Below, piece after piece: positions 42,701-56,400 of a stretch of 64,000 nucleotides of DNA; the stretch's first letter is position 1, and every line of letters begins with the position of its first letter. Origin of the DNA: Romanomermis culicivorax. Taxonomy: Eukaryota > Nematoda > Enoplea > Mermithida > Mermithidae. The translations under genes were made by a program, and so were the position numbers. The DNA is taken from NCBI GenBank assembly GCA_963922205.1, contig CAWUHX010000124.1, positions 1 to 64,000 on the forward strand, in the 5' to 3' direction. The notes under the pieces are model-generated. The model worked only from the letters and a program-made list of their open reading frames with translations. It searched no databases and was not told the origin of the DNA.

Positions 42701-45700
42701 AGGTTTCATTCAAATATTACTGATTTTATATTGTAGGCTAGTGAAGTGATGAATTCCATTATAGGAGAACAAATATTTTTTTCCGCTTGATCATCAAAAC
42801 TTATTTTATGAACGTGAATTTGAAGTAATTTAGAATATTCGGAGATAATGATTATATGAAGTTATATAATTTGATAGATATTTTAACAAATCGTCTGTAG
42901 TCTATTTTTCTTGAAACGCTTGTAAACATTGAAACCGGAAAGCAAGTATCTTCCTATTTTCCTTATTTTCTACTCAACTACGCATCATCCGGAATTTAGC
43001 ATATCTTTGCGCGGCAACTCAACCAACGTTCGACAATTTTTTGAATAAGATATTTACGGCGAAGGCGTGATATGAACAATTTTCAATATTGTACTTATTT
43101 TTTGTATTTTTTAATTTACAGTATTTTCTTTAAAGCAGACTATAATATTTCCTAACAAATCTTTTCAGGCTTTTTATATAATTGCGAGGTTCATATTATT
43201 CACACTGTCCATCAACAGAACTAACTCCCTTTCGGAAAAAACTAATAGATTTAGAAATAAATTAGAACATTCAGGAACACATTCAGGCTATCTAAATATT
43301 GACCATTCGTTTCACAACAAAAAGTTAATAAAAAGCGGTGAATCAGGTAGTGAAAAACGGAAAACTATGCCGTTACAAAATCAGTGGCCTCGCCTATTCA
43401 GAGTACGCACTAATTTCTAAACTTGACGCATACGTGCCTAAACTCCCGATCCTGAAACCAGCTATAATTTCAAACTAACCTGTCATTGATCAGACGACTA
43501 TTTTTCGGATCACGCGGTTTCCTGTGCATGATATCGCTTTCGGCTTTCTCGTAAGCCAAGGCTATGGCTGGCCACTAAACCATTAAAAAGTATTGTTTTT
43601 ATAAAAACCCGAAATCTCAACTGCACTTTGTTCGGCACACTCTAAACTCACGATATCTGTTCCCAGGCAAATGCACAATATGGCGACTGTGCTCAAAGCC
43701 AAAGGAATATTAAAAACGACGATCAGTATGAATGGAAAAATTTCGGGTATATTGGTGATCATGACGTAGGTTATGGCTTTTTTCAAATTATCGAAGATCA
43801 AACGACCTTAAATATAACACTATTCTTTAATCAACACTGAGACACAATGAGCGAGCAGTAATGTTTTCAAGTTAAAGATATAAGCATATTCTAGAATCAG
43901 GAATGTTTCACATCTTGCATCAGCTGATCTGCTTAGCTCACCTTCTTCAACTCCCGTCACAATGGAAGCAAAATTGTCGTCCATGAGAATCATATCAGCG
44001 ACTTGTTTACTGACATCTGAACCGGCGATACCCATAGCAATGCCTGAAAAGTGGAATCATGCTAAGTCTCAAATCTATGAGTGATGAAAAATTCGTGCAT
44101 CCTGCAAGCGAATTCTTAAAATTCATGTCAAAATTTGTCAATTTATGTAGTGGTCTTACAAATTAACTATTACCACCTTTTTAGTCACTCTGGGCTGATG
44201 CCACGTACTATTGAACTGCTGCAAAATGCGATTCATTTAGACATCCCCCAGGATCTGTCGTACTCGCAAGGAAAAGCATTCAATATTTTGGAATACACTA
44301 TTTTTTTCTTGATTTACAAAATAATGGACTGAAACGTAGAACTCATCTGTATTGAAATTTTATTTGGCGGAAATATCTGCCTTCAGCAATTTGATAAAAT
44401 CAGTTGATGGGACGAAAATTTGATGATGGAAATGCTTGATCTTTTGCGAGTAGAATCTGCTTGTCGCAATGATAAGTCCCATCCCTTTATTCTCAATACA
44501 CTGGTGATATGTATAACACTGTTGATGAAAGTGTGCCGTATGCTCGCATACACATTCCATCCGTAAGACTAATAGTTCTCACTGTCCACCGGTTCTGAAC
44601 CCCGACATTTTTGTGGAGCCGTGTTCGGGATCACCATACCTACCAGGGCACTGACCAGTAGTGGGAGCTACAGCACCAGCAATGAGTCCCTTCAAAATTG
44701 ATGACCGTACCAGACGCTAACCTGTTGCTCCAAAATGGGAAGAAAATTGTATGCTTGCATACAAATTCCAACAATAAGACTCATGCTTCCCAAAGTCCAT
44801 GGGCTGAAGCTCTCGTCGTTACGGCTAACACTTACCTGACCGTGGCCAGTATTTGGAGCTACGAAATGCGCTGTAATATGATTTTCTATAAACTGGATCA
44901 AATTTCATCAAATTTGGAAACTGCATTCTGCTATGATACACTAATTGAATGTCGCAAAGTGACTTTCGATGGCAAATACGTAGTGCAAGTTGATCCCCAG
45001 TTAAATTATCACAGAATCAATATTCTTAAACACAGTCTTTAAAAACTTTCTGAATGGATCAGGGACTGCCATTTTCTTATTTCGAAATTAGCGCAGAAAA
45101 GTTCCGCAGTAAGATATCGTTCACATTCTTCTGGCATCCTAATCCGCATCTAAACTTCTTCTCAGGGAAGTGGAAATTTTTTCATGTGACTGGAAATATT
45201 TGTTCCTTCTCAATTAATACTTACTGTTTTTTGAGTAAAAAATCTTACAGTAAAGGCTTTGTGTAAACGATTTTGAAGGCAGTACTTATTTTTGGTCATT
45301 TTCCAAAATTTTGTTATAAAATCAATGCAGAAATTCACTCACCAATGTCAGCTTGCTTTAAAGCCGGCGAATCGTTAACGCCGTCGCCAGTCACTGCCAC
45401 ATAGTTTCCCAAACTTTGGTAGGCTTGAACGATCAACAATTTTTGTTGGGGCGAAGTTCGGGCGAATACGATCTCTTTGTAACGTTGCAAAATTTCCGAA
45501 ACGTCTTCAACAGACATATCCTTGAGTTCCGCGCCGTGGATTATGCAGGAATGCACCAACCTAAAATGCAGAGAAATTCTGCAGCATAGCAGGTCGCCAT
45601 GACAGGCGATATTGGATCAAGTTGATTAAAATGATCTGCTGAGTCACAGAACAGATCAAGCACTGATCAACGGAATCGTTTTGATGAACATAATCGCATT

Positions 45701-48700
45701 TTTAAACTTCAGGTGGAATCATAACTGCAGATGTCGCTGAGCCACCAGTGTTTCACTGAGCACTTTTTCATTGATTCAGTCATCTTTTTTACCAATATTA
45801 AATTTTCTGGCATCCTTTAACATTTCTGTGGATATGTTCTCAATTTTCTATTTATTTAGCACATCTCTAAAATTAGAATATTCTTATGATTTTTCAACAT
45901 TTTTCGAAATTTTCACGGCATATGTATGATTTTTCTATTCAAATTTCTTTCTCAGAAGATTTGAGCAACATCGACAATTTCACAATGAAAACAAAGCTAT
46001 AGAACGGACATGTCCTGTTGCATATACTAATTGAAAGAAAGGCTCAGCACACATTTTCTCTAATTGTCAGTTAGATCACTTTCGAATAGGTAAATGTCAA
46101 GATAATTTATGTCCAATTAAACACGCTTACTTCAATTTAACTTGGTTATGATAAGCAGGTACATTCACAGTGATGCATACTGGTTGCACGGATACCATCG
46201 TTTAGATTCGTTACACATCCTGTCTTGGTAGTGCCCACATCCGACTCAAATACTGTAGTTTGTAAAAATCCTGTTATAGCTGCTTTAGAGAATCAAAATT
46301 TCATGCTTTTGCCTGACCTTCCCGTGAAAGTTTTAATTCGAATGAACATTATTCCATCATACTCAGGGTCGACTTCCTCCAGCGGTATGTGCAAACGTTC
46401 GGCCACCTCCTCGGCCGTCTCCGCCGTGAAGATGCCAACGCTTTTGGCTATGGCCTGCGCCGTTATCGGGTGGTCGCCTGTGACCATGGTGACCTTAGGA
46501 TGGAGGGAGAGCTTGTGTTTTGAAGTATCAAAAAAGTTAGGCAATGCTGGAAGTCTTTTGTGAAAAGGCGCACGCCGCTTACTCTTATGCCAGCCGATCG
46601 GCATTTGGCCACAGCATCGGGAACGCCGGGTCGAGGCGGGTCGATCATGGACATAAGTCCCAAAAATCGGAATCCTTCCAATGGAAAATTCACCGGATCT
46701 GTGCTGAATTCGAATCCGGGTGGATATTCATCTTCGGGCAAGATAAGGTCGCAAAAGCCTGACAGAAAAAATTGGCGGGTGAGAAATGAATTTTCCTGTG
46801 GTACAAAAAAAGAATGACGAACCCAAAACGCGTTCACCCATACTGCCCATTTGCAAGTAAGCATAATCAAAAAGATCTTTGAAATTTTGATCTATCATTC
46901 TTGTATGACCTTGCTGCATGTAGAATTGGCATCGATCCAGTATTCTTTCCGGAGCGCCTTTCATTACGACCAGAAATGCGCCCCTGTCCTTCCTCTCCAG
47001 CAGATGAACTGAAACCTGTTTGATTGAAACAGCTAAAATTTCTACTATCGTTTCAAAATGCTGGCAAAAACTTGAGTTTCGCTAATTAGAATTTTTGGAC
47101 TGGCAAAAAACACTATTGTAAGGTCGACATGTTCCAGAAAATAGTTTTTAATAGTTCATTTATATTGGAATGAGACTCGCGTAGAGAAATTTTTTGATGA
47201 CAAAGATGAAGATGAAAAGAAAGACGACAAGCCCACAATGCACGTGGACGTCTATTGCGTTCCAAGTTTCATTTATGGAAAAGGTAGAGACTTGGATTAG
47301 ACCCAAAAAAGCTTGCATTGAAACTTTACCAAATACTGTACTTCAAACAGTAAAAACAGTGTTTTGGAGACGTGACGTCCGGATTGCAGTAAACATGTCG
47401 TTTCTTCAGATTTCCGATCAAATATTTTTCAAATAAAGTTACAGGTTTCCTCAATTACAGAAGTTTCTACCGCTAAATAGATGTAAATTCAACGTAAAAT
47501 CAATGGAAATCAAATGACTACAACGCATAGTATGTGTTTTGGAGCGTTTACAGTTTGAATTAGACTTTTGAAAAATCTGTTATTTATACTCTTGGTAATC
47601 GTAGAAGATCATTTTTATTAAAATCCAAAACTTGAATGTAATTAACAGTCACCTGATTTTCCGCTCCTCGCATTATTCCAAGCGGACAAGCATTTGAATA
47701 GCCTAGACTCAGCTCACAAAAAAATATTTACTTCCCTAAATAATCAAAATCTTACATTTAATATGTAATGGATTCATTTGTGTTGTGATTCAAAGGGCAT
47801 TATGAAAAAATCACTCCAATAAAGTTTCAAGTTTTTCATTAATTCCCTTTCCACAGTGTTTATAGACTATACTCAATTCATTTTGAAATTATCGATGCAC
47901 CGATGTCACAGCCAAACTTTTATTCAAAATTTTCGAAGGCTCGTTGACTCTGTTCAATAAATTTTTTATTTGAGATACAGACTTTTTGATAAGTCTTTTC
48001 AAGCGTTTCAAGATTATCGAAATTGATTTCCTAATCTCTAGTAAGGCTGCATCTGCCGAAACTCTGACCGCTGCATCTATCATTTCAAAATGAATAAAGT
48101 ATAGTGCTACTAAAGGTCAGATATTCAGAGTCGATTCAAACATTTACTTGATACTTATTCGTTGAATTGAACGGTATTTCCACAATTTTTGGGTTACGAC
48201 GACGGTAGTCATCCACATTGCTGACTGCAATCTGAACATATTTGAGCAATGCTGTTTCACTGGCGTCGCCGATGCATTCTCGACGCAAGACAGGCACTTC
48301 TTTCTGTGAATTAGAGTAGATATAGAGCATTAATATAATAGAGAATTGATTTGACATTTAGACATGACTGATGTCCAGTGAAGCCTTAATGTTAGAACAC
48401 TTTTGCAAATTTTCCTCTGGACATTTTCCGACAATTTGATGTCCGATTTAAAGTTCACACACTCATACAAATGTCCTTTGGAAAGTATCACTGGCCTTTT
48501 TCAGTGAACAGTTTGATGACCCACTTGATCCGGCTTAAACTCGGCCCTATTGCACAACGCGGCCACTTGGGCCAAAGCCGCGAAGTCGTCGTCCGGTTTG
48601 GCCGTGTAAGAAAGGTCGGCCGGACCACGGTACGTAAAGTGATCCTGCGACATGTCGGCGTCATGCAGTTCCCCGTCGTACCACAAATGGGCGACGGTCA

Positions 48701-51700
48701 TACGATTTTGGGTCAACGTGCCCGTTTTGTCCGTACAAATGACGCTAGTCGATCCAAGCGTCTCAACAGCCTGCAGTTTGCGAACCAGGCAATTTTTGCT
48801 GGCCATGCGTTTTGCAGTCAAGGCGAATAGGACCTAGAAGGGCTTTTAGAGTTTCAGCATCGAATCAATAGGGTTTTAGGGTTTGAGCATCGAATCAATC
48901 AATAGGGTTTTAGGATACGAAGAGCTGGGAAAATCGGAGGAACACCAACCAAATTTCAACCGCCCATAACTCCGTACAAAATGGGTATACCATTTTCGAT
49001 CATGTTTTTTGATTAGGTCTCATGGAGGTATATCGATTGATACCCAATATGTAGCGTTTTGGAAGAAAAATTTCCCGTTCGCCTTGAAAAGTCGGTGGCA
49101 TCAATCTCCTGCCTGGATGAGGTCAAAAATTAAGTATAGCCCGTTTACTTAATTAGAATGAATTGAGTTCTAGACCGTAATTGAGTGAGTACTAGACTTT
49201 ACCCAAATTCATGTGTCTAGCAGACAGTAAAACCATGCCTGATGAGATTCAAAACTACAACAGAGCAAACAGGACTGGTGATCTGTATCACTGTGCTAAC
49301 AGAGTCATATGGATGGTTTGGGCCTGAATTTCACAGGTTGTAGAGAAGAAACGCAACTCTATCACATCCTCTTCCCAAATGACTAATCTGTCACGAATGT
49401 CATAAATGCAACTCTAGACGTAGAAAAAGTCTAGTATAGGACTAAAACCCTTGACCTCCATACATGGCAGGTATTCTTCAGTCTGTACTAATTAAGCTAC
49501 GCTCCACAGCTTTGTGGAAGAGAGAAGTATCAGGGCTATACCCCTTCTCCATCGTGAAAGCTAGTATGTCATGACGTAATACACATTCAGAAAAATGTAT
49601 GGTGGGAGGCTCGAACCCTAAACCTCCTGAATAAAGACAAGTTTATCAACTGAGCTAAAAAACACGTGAATGCTGCCGCTGCATCCATGTCGAATATACT
49701 TACTGTAACTTCGATCAGCATGCCTTCGGGTACATTGGCGATAACGATTCCGATGAAAAATAAGATTGAATTCAAAAACGAATAACCGTAAGCGAAACAA
49801 ATGATGAACATGACGGCACCGTAGAATATGGCCACGGAAGTAATCACTCGTATAAAATAATTGATCTCTTTGGCTATGGGCGTGTCGCCTACTTTCATAC
49901 CCATAGTCAAGTTGGCTATGCCTCCGATGATGGTGTGATCGCCCGTTTTGATCACCACACATTTGGCCGTGCCTGCAACGAAGTTTATAAAATAAAATTT
50001 ATTTATCGTCTAATTTTTTTGAAATGATTCTTAATTATGGAGTGCAAAGCAAGTACTATTTTAGATTTTTACAGTTTCTTGCTAAATCATTCGTTACGTG
50101 TGGCTGACAATTTGTGAGCTTATTCAATCAATTTTTAACAATTTTTTGAATGAAAAAATCATTGTGAAAGCTTTTTGTACGCGATTTCGACGACATAGTT
50201 GATTTTTGTACTTTTTCAATTTAGAAGCATTTTATAAAAAACAAACTATAGTTTCATCACAATGTTCATTGAATATGCCTGGGTAGCTTAGAAACCAGAT
50301 AATAAGACCAGAAACTGTGTTTGGATTTTTATGAAAACAATGAAGGAAAGGAATGGCAGGCTTCTACAACATTGATTCCAGGAGCCAGTCTCAGAATCTG
50401 TGTCGTTTCAGCCACTAATGTCGATTCAGTCATTATATTTTTATGCAGTGCCATCCTCAACTATCTCATTCATCCATCGTTTATTTACTATAAAACTATT
50501 AATCTCTCACTTTTGAAACAATCGATCGAATATATTCTTAAAATTTTCAAAATTTGGTGTCCAAGCTAAGAAAAAAGTTATCGGGCGATACACACATCCC
50601 GAGTCCGTAAAAGGCGCCTAAGCAGACTCGCCAATATTACGCATTTTGATGTCGTTTTCCAAATTTGTTATCTGTGCTTACAGTACAGCGTACTACAATT
50701 CAATATGCAAGAGAATCTGTTCAGCTAGTAGCTGAACATTTTCGATGGCTAGAATGACACATATGGCATCAACAATGAGGTGCCTGAATCAATATTTTAT
50801 GTGGAAAAATGGTAAATTGTTCAGAATCTACACGCAATCTCATTCAAAAATTAAAATTTTTTTCTATGTAGACTTGAATGAATTTACTTCAAAACGCAAG
50901 AACCTTTTACTCTATCGAGGGCCTTTGAATTGGAGTAATTTTGTAACACTGAATGTTACCTTCGACAGCATAAGTCGAGTAGAAAGCTAGATTCTTGGTT
51001 TCGAGCGGATTTTCGTGTGTGCAATCGGCATTTCTGTTAAGCGGCTCACTCTCGCCCGTCAGAGAGGAGTTATCGACCTGAAAATGAATACGTTTGATTT
51101 TAGGGCTCGTTTTCCCAAAGTAGCTGTTTATAGCGTGATCGAATTCCTGAATGGAGTCCCACTCATACATACACAGCAGCTAAAATCTGCCGATAGTCCT
51201 GTGGGATGGGTAGACTATTCCTACTATATCGTTGTGTATCGGTATCCCGAATGTATCGGTATTCCGGATGTGTCAGTATGCCGAATGTGTCGTTACCGAA
51301 CGTATCGTTCTCCCAAATAGTGCATTGATTCTCGGTATCTCGAACACATGCAATTTTATTTTTTACTTCGTCAAATTGACTGGCTCTCATTTTGCCTAAA
51401 AATTTGTGTGGGACTTAGGCTTAGGCTTAGGCTTAGGCTTAGGCTCAGGCTTAGGCCTAGGCTTAGGCTTAGGCTTAGGCTTAGGCTTAGGCTTAGGCTT
51501 AGGCTTAGGCTTAGGCTTAGGCTTAGGCTTAGGCTTAGGCTTAGGCTTAGGCTCAGGCTTAGGCTTAGGCTTAGGCTCAGGCTTAGGCTTAGGCTCAGGC
51601 CCTGAAATTATTCAGGATACCGATACGTTCGGTCTACGGGGAAATTTTTTTTATTGCGAACACTGTTCGGTATACTGATACATTCGGGATTCCAAACGTA

Positions 51701-53434
51701 CGAAATACCGATACATTCCAGATACTGATACTGTTGGTATATGGAGAAGTTTTGTTTTTATTGTATAACACTGTTCGGGATGCTGAAACATTCAGGATAC
51801 TGATACATACGGGATACCGATACATTCGGTACACCGACACACAGTCTGCTATATACCTCCATAAGTCATGCTCATTAAACGCTGGTCTCACGTTTATGTA
51901 GCAGGAATCACCCATTTTTTATAGAGTTGGGTTTGCGCAGGAATTCCAAAACTTCACTTTGACATAAAGTCAATAAGTTTTTGATCAATTCACGAAAATT
52001 CCATTCGTTACGTAAAACTTGGAAGCCTTTTGAGGCCTGATGAACTTAAAAATTTATTGAAGCGTGAACCAACGTGGGGGTCAGCCAGAATCCTGCACGG
52101 GGTTTCACGGGTAGTCCGAATAGGATTATACACTCCCCAACCCAAAAAATATGTACGTATATGGTCTCACCTTGAACATTGTGGACGAAAGAATGCGAAC
52201 ATCTGCCGGAACTCTGTCACCGCCCTTCACTTCTACGATATCGCCTCTGACCAGTTCTTCGGCGTTTATCTGCTTTTTTAAACCGTCCCTAATTACAGTA
52301 GTCACCTAAAAGTGAATAATAAAATGATCAAAGAGCTTATCCACGGAAAACCATTGTACTAACACTGGGGCACATGTTTTTGAAAGACTCCATGACTTTG
52401 GAACTGGCCCGATCTTGATAGTAGCTCAGGCTGCCGCTTATTAATACTACCAGGAACAACGTGATGGCCAACCACAACTGAAAGAACGACGCGTGTAAAA
52501 TTTAGGATCATTGGAAAAGCTGCTCTTTTTTGAGACCTACATTGTCATTGGTCGAAGTATCTATTAACCAAATGATGAAACATAGAACGCCTCCGATGGT
52601 CAACAAAATGCCGAAACCACTGAAGGTGTGGTGCAAAAATTTGACCCATTCGGGAGTAGCTTGCGGGGGCGTTAGAGCGTTCAGGCCTTCTTTTTCGCGC
52701 ACTTGGATGGCCTGAGCTTCGGACAATCCCTGGAAAATTACAACCAGTATGTTTTGTTGCCTGATGAATTCCATTGATGCCCAGTTTTTTATATATTGTA
52801 AGTACACTTCTACAAAATTCGCTATGTGCACTCACCTCGTGGTACGTAAAATTTTATGCTCTCTGTAATTGGGCGGGCTCAAATGTGAGAACAATGGAGT
52901 CAACCCAGTTAGTAATTGGAAACTTGATCAAAAATTTGTGAATGTAGAATTTCGCTCATCCATGAAGTGGTCGATTGAATAGGAAAACTTTCCAGTATCT
53001 GGGATAGTATGCAGTATTCACTGACTTCTACAGGGCTTTTTCTAAACTTGTAAAACGCACGGGGCTTTTTCTCAACTTGTAAAACGTCCGTAGTTTTGAA
53101 AGTTAAGCTATGGGTTAGCTTTCCATCCTATCTTGCATTTTCCACCTGTACACTTACTGTCTCGTAATTCGTATTGAGCCGTTCGGCCAACTCCTCTAGA
53201 GTTATTTTATGTTCATCCTGAAATACAAAAAACCATAGAAACATACTTTTGCAGGATCAAGACTATAAAAAACTACATTGTTACCATCTCCACTTCCTTC
53301 TGGCGCCGTTTCGCAGCTTCTTCTCTGGCGCCGGTATCGTCTTTTTTTCCTTTTTTCTTCCAGAATTTCAATTTTCGACATAATCGAGCCGATTTCGATT
53401 CGACGTTGGAAGTTGTTTCTCGTTGTTCGGACAT
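39765..53434 (-). CDS. Divergent Na,K-ATPase-type alpha subunit (P-type IIC), 20 exons
   Basis: Twenty exons join in one 1032-residue frame: 53285-53434, 53158-53217, 52541-52729, 52364-52477, 52171-52305, 50960-51077, 49704-49972, 48525-48833, 48148-48303, 46823-47015, 46583-46758, 46363-46493, 45343-45560, 43942-44043, 43652-43806, 43480-43574, 41600-41774, 40835-40965, 40027-40128, 39765-39885. Catalytic parts are intact: LTGESEP (A domain), [10 protein letters not shown] with phospho-Asp380, [22 protein letters not shown] and [12 protein letters not shown]. Transmembrane ligands are partly changed: M4 VANVPEG-type Glu338 is kept ([10 protein letters not shown]) and M5 Asn792 and Glu795 are kept. 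M6 reads CICLGTD, with Cys820 where pumps have Asp804 (pig numbering). M8 reads QWAN, with Asn942 in place of Asp926. The C-terminus is VEHEWNF, not ETYY. A nematode CATP-like paralogue is plausible; it is not the canonical housekeeping pump. Confidence 0.92.
41175..41585 (-). repeat. Dispersed repeat C, copy 2
   Basis: An inverted relative of 24537-24930, with CCCCCAGCAGA(A/T)T at both ends and the shared CATGATTCCAAAGAAGTAAC and GATGTTAGAAAATCTTTCTT segments. It lies in the ATPase intron between exons 17 and 18. Confidence 0.6.
42898..43145. mobile_element. MITE family B, copy 7
   Basis: TAGTCTATTTTTCTTGAAAC at the left and AAAGCAGACTATAAT at the right, in ATPase intron 16. Confidence 0.6.
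45215..45325. mobile_element. MITE family B, internal/right fragment
   Basis: It contains TTTTTTGAGTAAAAAATCTT, TTTGTGTAAACGATTTTGA and a decayed TATAAAATC end, matching the right half of MITE-B. It lies in an ATPase intron. Confidence 0.45.
47867..48104. mobile_element. MITE family A, copy 5
   Basis: CTATACTCAATTCATTTTGA at the left and TCATTTCAAAATGAATAAAG then TATAG at the right. It lies in ATPase intron 9. Confidence 0.75.
49430..49670 (-). repeat. Two tRNA-like sequences in tandem
   Basis: Read on the minus strand, 49600-49665 contains an A-box-like TTAGCTCAGTTGAT and a B-box-like GGGTTCGAGCCTCCC. About 49435-49500 contains GCGTAGCTTAATTAGTAC and AGGTCAAGGGTTTTAG. Both have poor stems, so they are read as tRNA-derived repeats or pseudogenes in ATPase intron 7. 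Confidence 0.35.
50006..50252. mobile_element. MITE family B, copy 8
   Basis: CGTCTAATTTTTTTGAAATG at the left and GAAGCATTTTATAAAAAACA then AACTATAG at the right. The interior is collinear with copies 1 and 5. It lies in ATPase intron 6. Confidence 0.7.
51230..51850. repeat. Minisatellite GGTATCCCGAATGTATC flanking the TTAGGC array
   Basis: Left of the array (51235-51310) are units like TATCGGTATCCCGAATG. Right of it (51612-51850) are units like GGATACCGATACATTCGG, largely the reverse complement. The two flanks are thus arranged as inverted repeats around the telomere-like array. Confidence 0.7.
51415..51600 (+). repeat. Interstitial telomere-like (TTAGGC)31 array
   Basis: 186 bp, exactly 31 hexamers, mostly TTAGGC with about five TCAGGC or CTAGGC variants. 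TTAGGC is the telomeric repeat of nematodes. It lies in the ATPase intron between exons 5 and 6. Confidence 0.95.
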
Positions 53435-56400
53435 TTTTTAAAACGCGCCCGGCTAAAGAAATTTCGCCGAAATTACCTAGTTATAGAACTTGGAAACGAG
53501 CTGATCGAAAATTTAAGAAATGTCACATTGGATTAACTGTCAGAAATTTACGCGAGCTGAATGACAATCAGTCATCTTATTGTCGCATTATACAAGATTT
53601 GGCCTTTTTTCAATTTGTCTTGTGCACAACTGTTATACGTCATTGAAATAGTTTTCTAAGGCGCTTTTAATTATTTGTCATAAACAAGTATTAAACCGGT
53701 GAAATTACAGTGTTTTAATAGTCATTAGTGTGTCTCGTGAAAATTCCACAATAAACTCCGTCATAGACAGTGACTATGTTATGAGCGGGTTCTTTCCATA
53801 TTTTCGATAACAAGAAATATTCTGATTTTTCTTGAAATAGTTAATCACAGGTTACACATCGTTTTTGCAAAATGCACTTGTGGTATTTCGAATGTATAAT
53901 TAATAGGCCTAATTAAAAACCGGTATTATATCATATTTTGAAACTGGTTCCGATGGATTTGGTCGTCTGACAATCGATCATTAAATTTGGATTTTCGCCC
54001 TAAAAATCGGGCTTCATTTGGCCATCATGGAATGCCATATTAATCTGCATCATCGTCTAAACCAACTAAAACTAGTTTAATAAAAAATGCCCCCGATGGG
54101 GCAGAAAAAAGAAGAATATACTTTCTTGGATAGTTGGCAAGCTAGAAAAAGGAGTGGACTAGATTTTTGAGAACTTGGGTTAAAATTTCAAAAACCCGCT
54201 TTTGTAATATTGGATTTTCATTGTTTCTCATTTAAAATTTTTTCATGTCTGTGGAAAAGTGTATTCTTCAGCTGAATGAATCAGCATACCTACCAACCAT
54301 TGATGCACATGAGGTGGAGGAGTAAACCCTTCCACTGAGACTCTGGATACCCCTGGCTGGCCTCCTCCTCGAAAATTCTTCCCAAGTATCTCTGCTTCCA
54401 GCCATACAATGCGCAGCTCTGAAATTTGGGGGAGGATGGTTACAGAAGGAATGGACCCTGGTTTTTTGAAATAAAAATCCCAAAAAGTTTACTAAAATTT
54501 TTTTTCATACGGGAAAAGACTTCTAATTTCAAAACTCTGGGATTAGATACCTTCCTCATATCACCCTCACACATATCACTCACTTGCACTGAACGCGTTC
54601 GACGCATAAAATTCAACTCAGATTCTTTAGAAAAAAAAGCTACAGCACGAAGTCCTCTTAGAACTAGGTCAATTGTGTGCCAAGAATTAAAATTTCACAA
54701 ATAATAAAAATATGAGATTCAAAAATAAGATTAATATCAAATTTTCATTTAACAGGCACTATATGTATAATAATTTACTCGTGCATTATTCTTGATATGA
54801 ATTTAAAACCCTCTATGAATCAATATTTTTGGCACATTTTGGTCTAAGTTATTGAGGTTACAACCTCTGATGATTCAGCAAATGAGCAGGCTATGCATAG
54901 GTGATGCATTTCAGGAAAAAAACTAGCATTAGGCAATGATAAAAAATGTTACAGCGATGGAAGAGCACCAGATTAATGAGGCAAAGATGAAAGGCAAACT
55001 GATCAGACGCCTAGGAGAATTAATTATTCTTATGAATTTTGAAACTGTTGGGATATTTTTTCAATTAATTTTCAATAAAGTTTGTATGCACCAGAGCTGG
55101 GATGATGGTTATACGGTATGGTGATGCCAACCTTTATGGAAAAATAACATATTGAAATGATAATCGGTGGCTAATCCTTGAAAGACTTATATACAACACA
55201 GTTCTTATACAAAGACGTCTGTGTTCAAAAAAGGAAACACCGCGTGGCAGTTCAATTTAATAATTCTAAGTGAAATAAAATTTGCTTCCTTTACTACTGT
55301 TCTGATTTTAACTTTTATAATATAAATCTTGCAACCCCTTATATAGATTTCAAGTTCCAAAAATTTCAATTTTGATATTCCAAAACCGCTAAATGAAGAA
55401 CTAGATAGTTTTAAAAAAATACAGGTTTTTGCATATTCAAAAAGACTAGCTGAATCATGCTTTTCTCCATGTAAGATTCTTGCACATAAAATGACAAACC
55501 TTAACAACAATTAATTTTTCACGATTAACATTCCATGTTGATCAACTCTTTCATCAAACCAATTTTGGTATAGTGTTGGTGGAATAGTATGTCCAAGTAA
55601 TAGATATGCACAAATACAAGATGAAATTGATTTTTAGCTTTTACATACCGGAGCAAACAATATAGGTCAGCAGAATTACATTTTGGATGTGCATGGCCAT
55701 GCTCACATTATATACTCGTAGAACACTGTTTAGGTAATCCTCTATGAAAAGTATATTATTGTATAAATAACTGAAAACCCAAGCAAATAAATAAATAACA
55801 GAAAGAAGAATGAAAAATCAAATTTTGAAACTTTAATATGTATGTTTAGCGTAATATGAGAACAAAAGATAGCCTTCTATACATTAAGAACAAGCAAAAG
55901 ATTCATATTTCAACCTCACAGGCTATATGACTCTTTTTCAAAGTTACGAAGCATTTGCATTGATGATTGTTCAGGAATCAGGAAATGCGAGATTGATGGA
56001 TGCCATCTTGAGCACACTATTCTGAAGGATTCAGAATGCTGATCTAAGCAAAACAATTTGTTTTTCTGAATGTTCGAGATTTATCAAGTGCTGGCCAAGT
56101 GCGAATGCGGGTCATAACCTCGAGTTTAAACACGAACTTTCTGACACATGTGTGCATGCCTTTAATTGCATTTACATTTTAAAAACATGTTCCGATAACA
56201 CCAAGGATTCATTTATTCCTCGATTCATATCAACAGCAGAAACCTTTTTGTGAGTTGTTCTGCAAGTTGGAAACGAGGGTACGCCATAATCAATAAAGAT
56301 ATGATAACGTTGATCTATGCCAATGATTTTCTTATCGGAGGGAGAAATTTGACCAAAGTAGTATGCATAAAAAGACAGTAGAACCAAGTTCTTAATGTTT

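Noticed and set aside
51348-51678. Frames encoding Arg-Leu or Leu-Gly repeats
   Set aside because: They are translations of the TTAGGC array in an intron.
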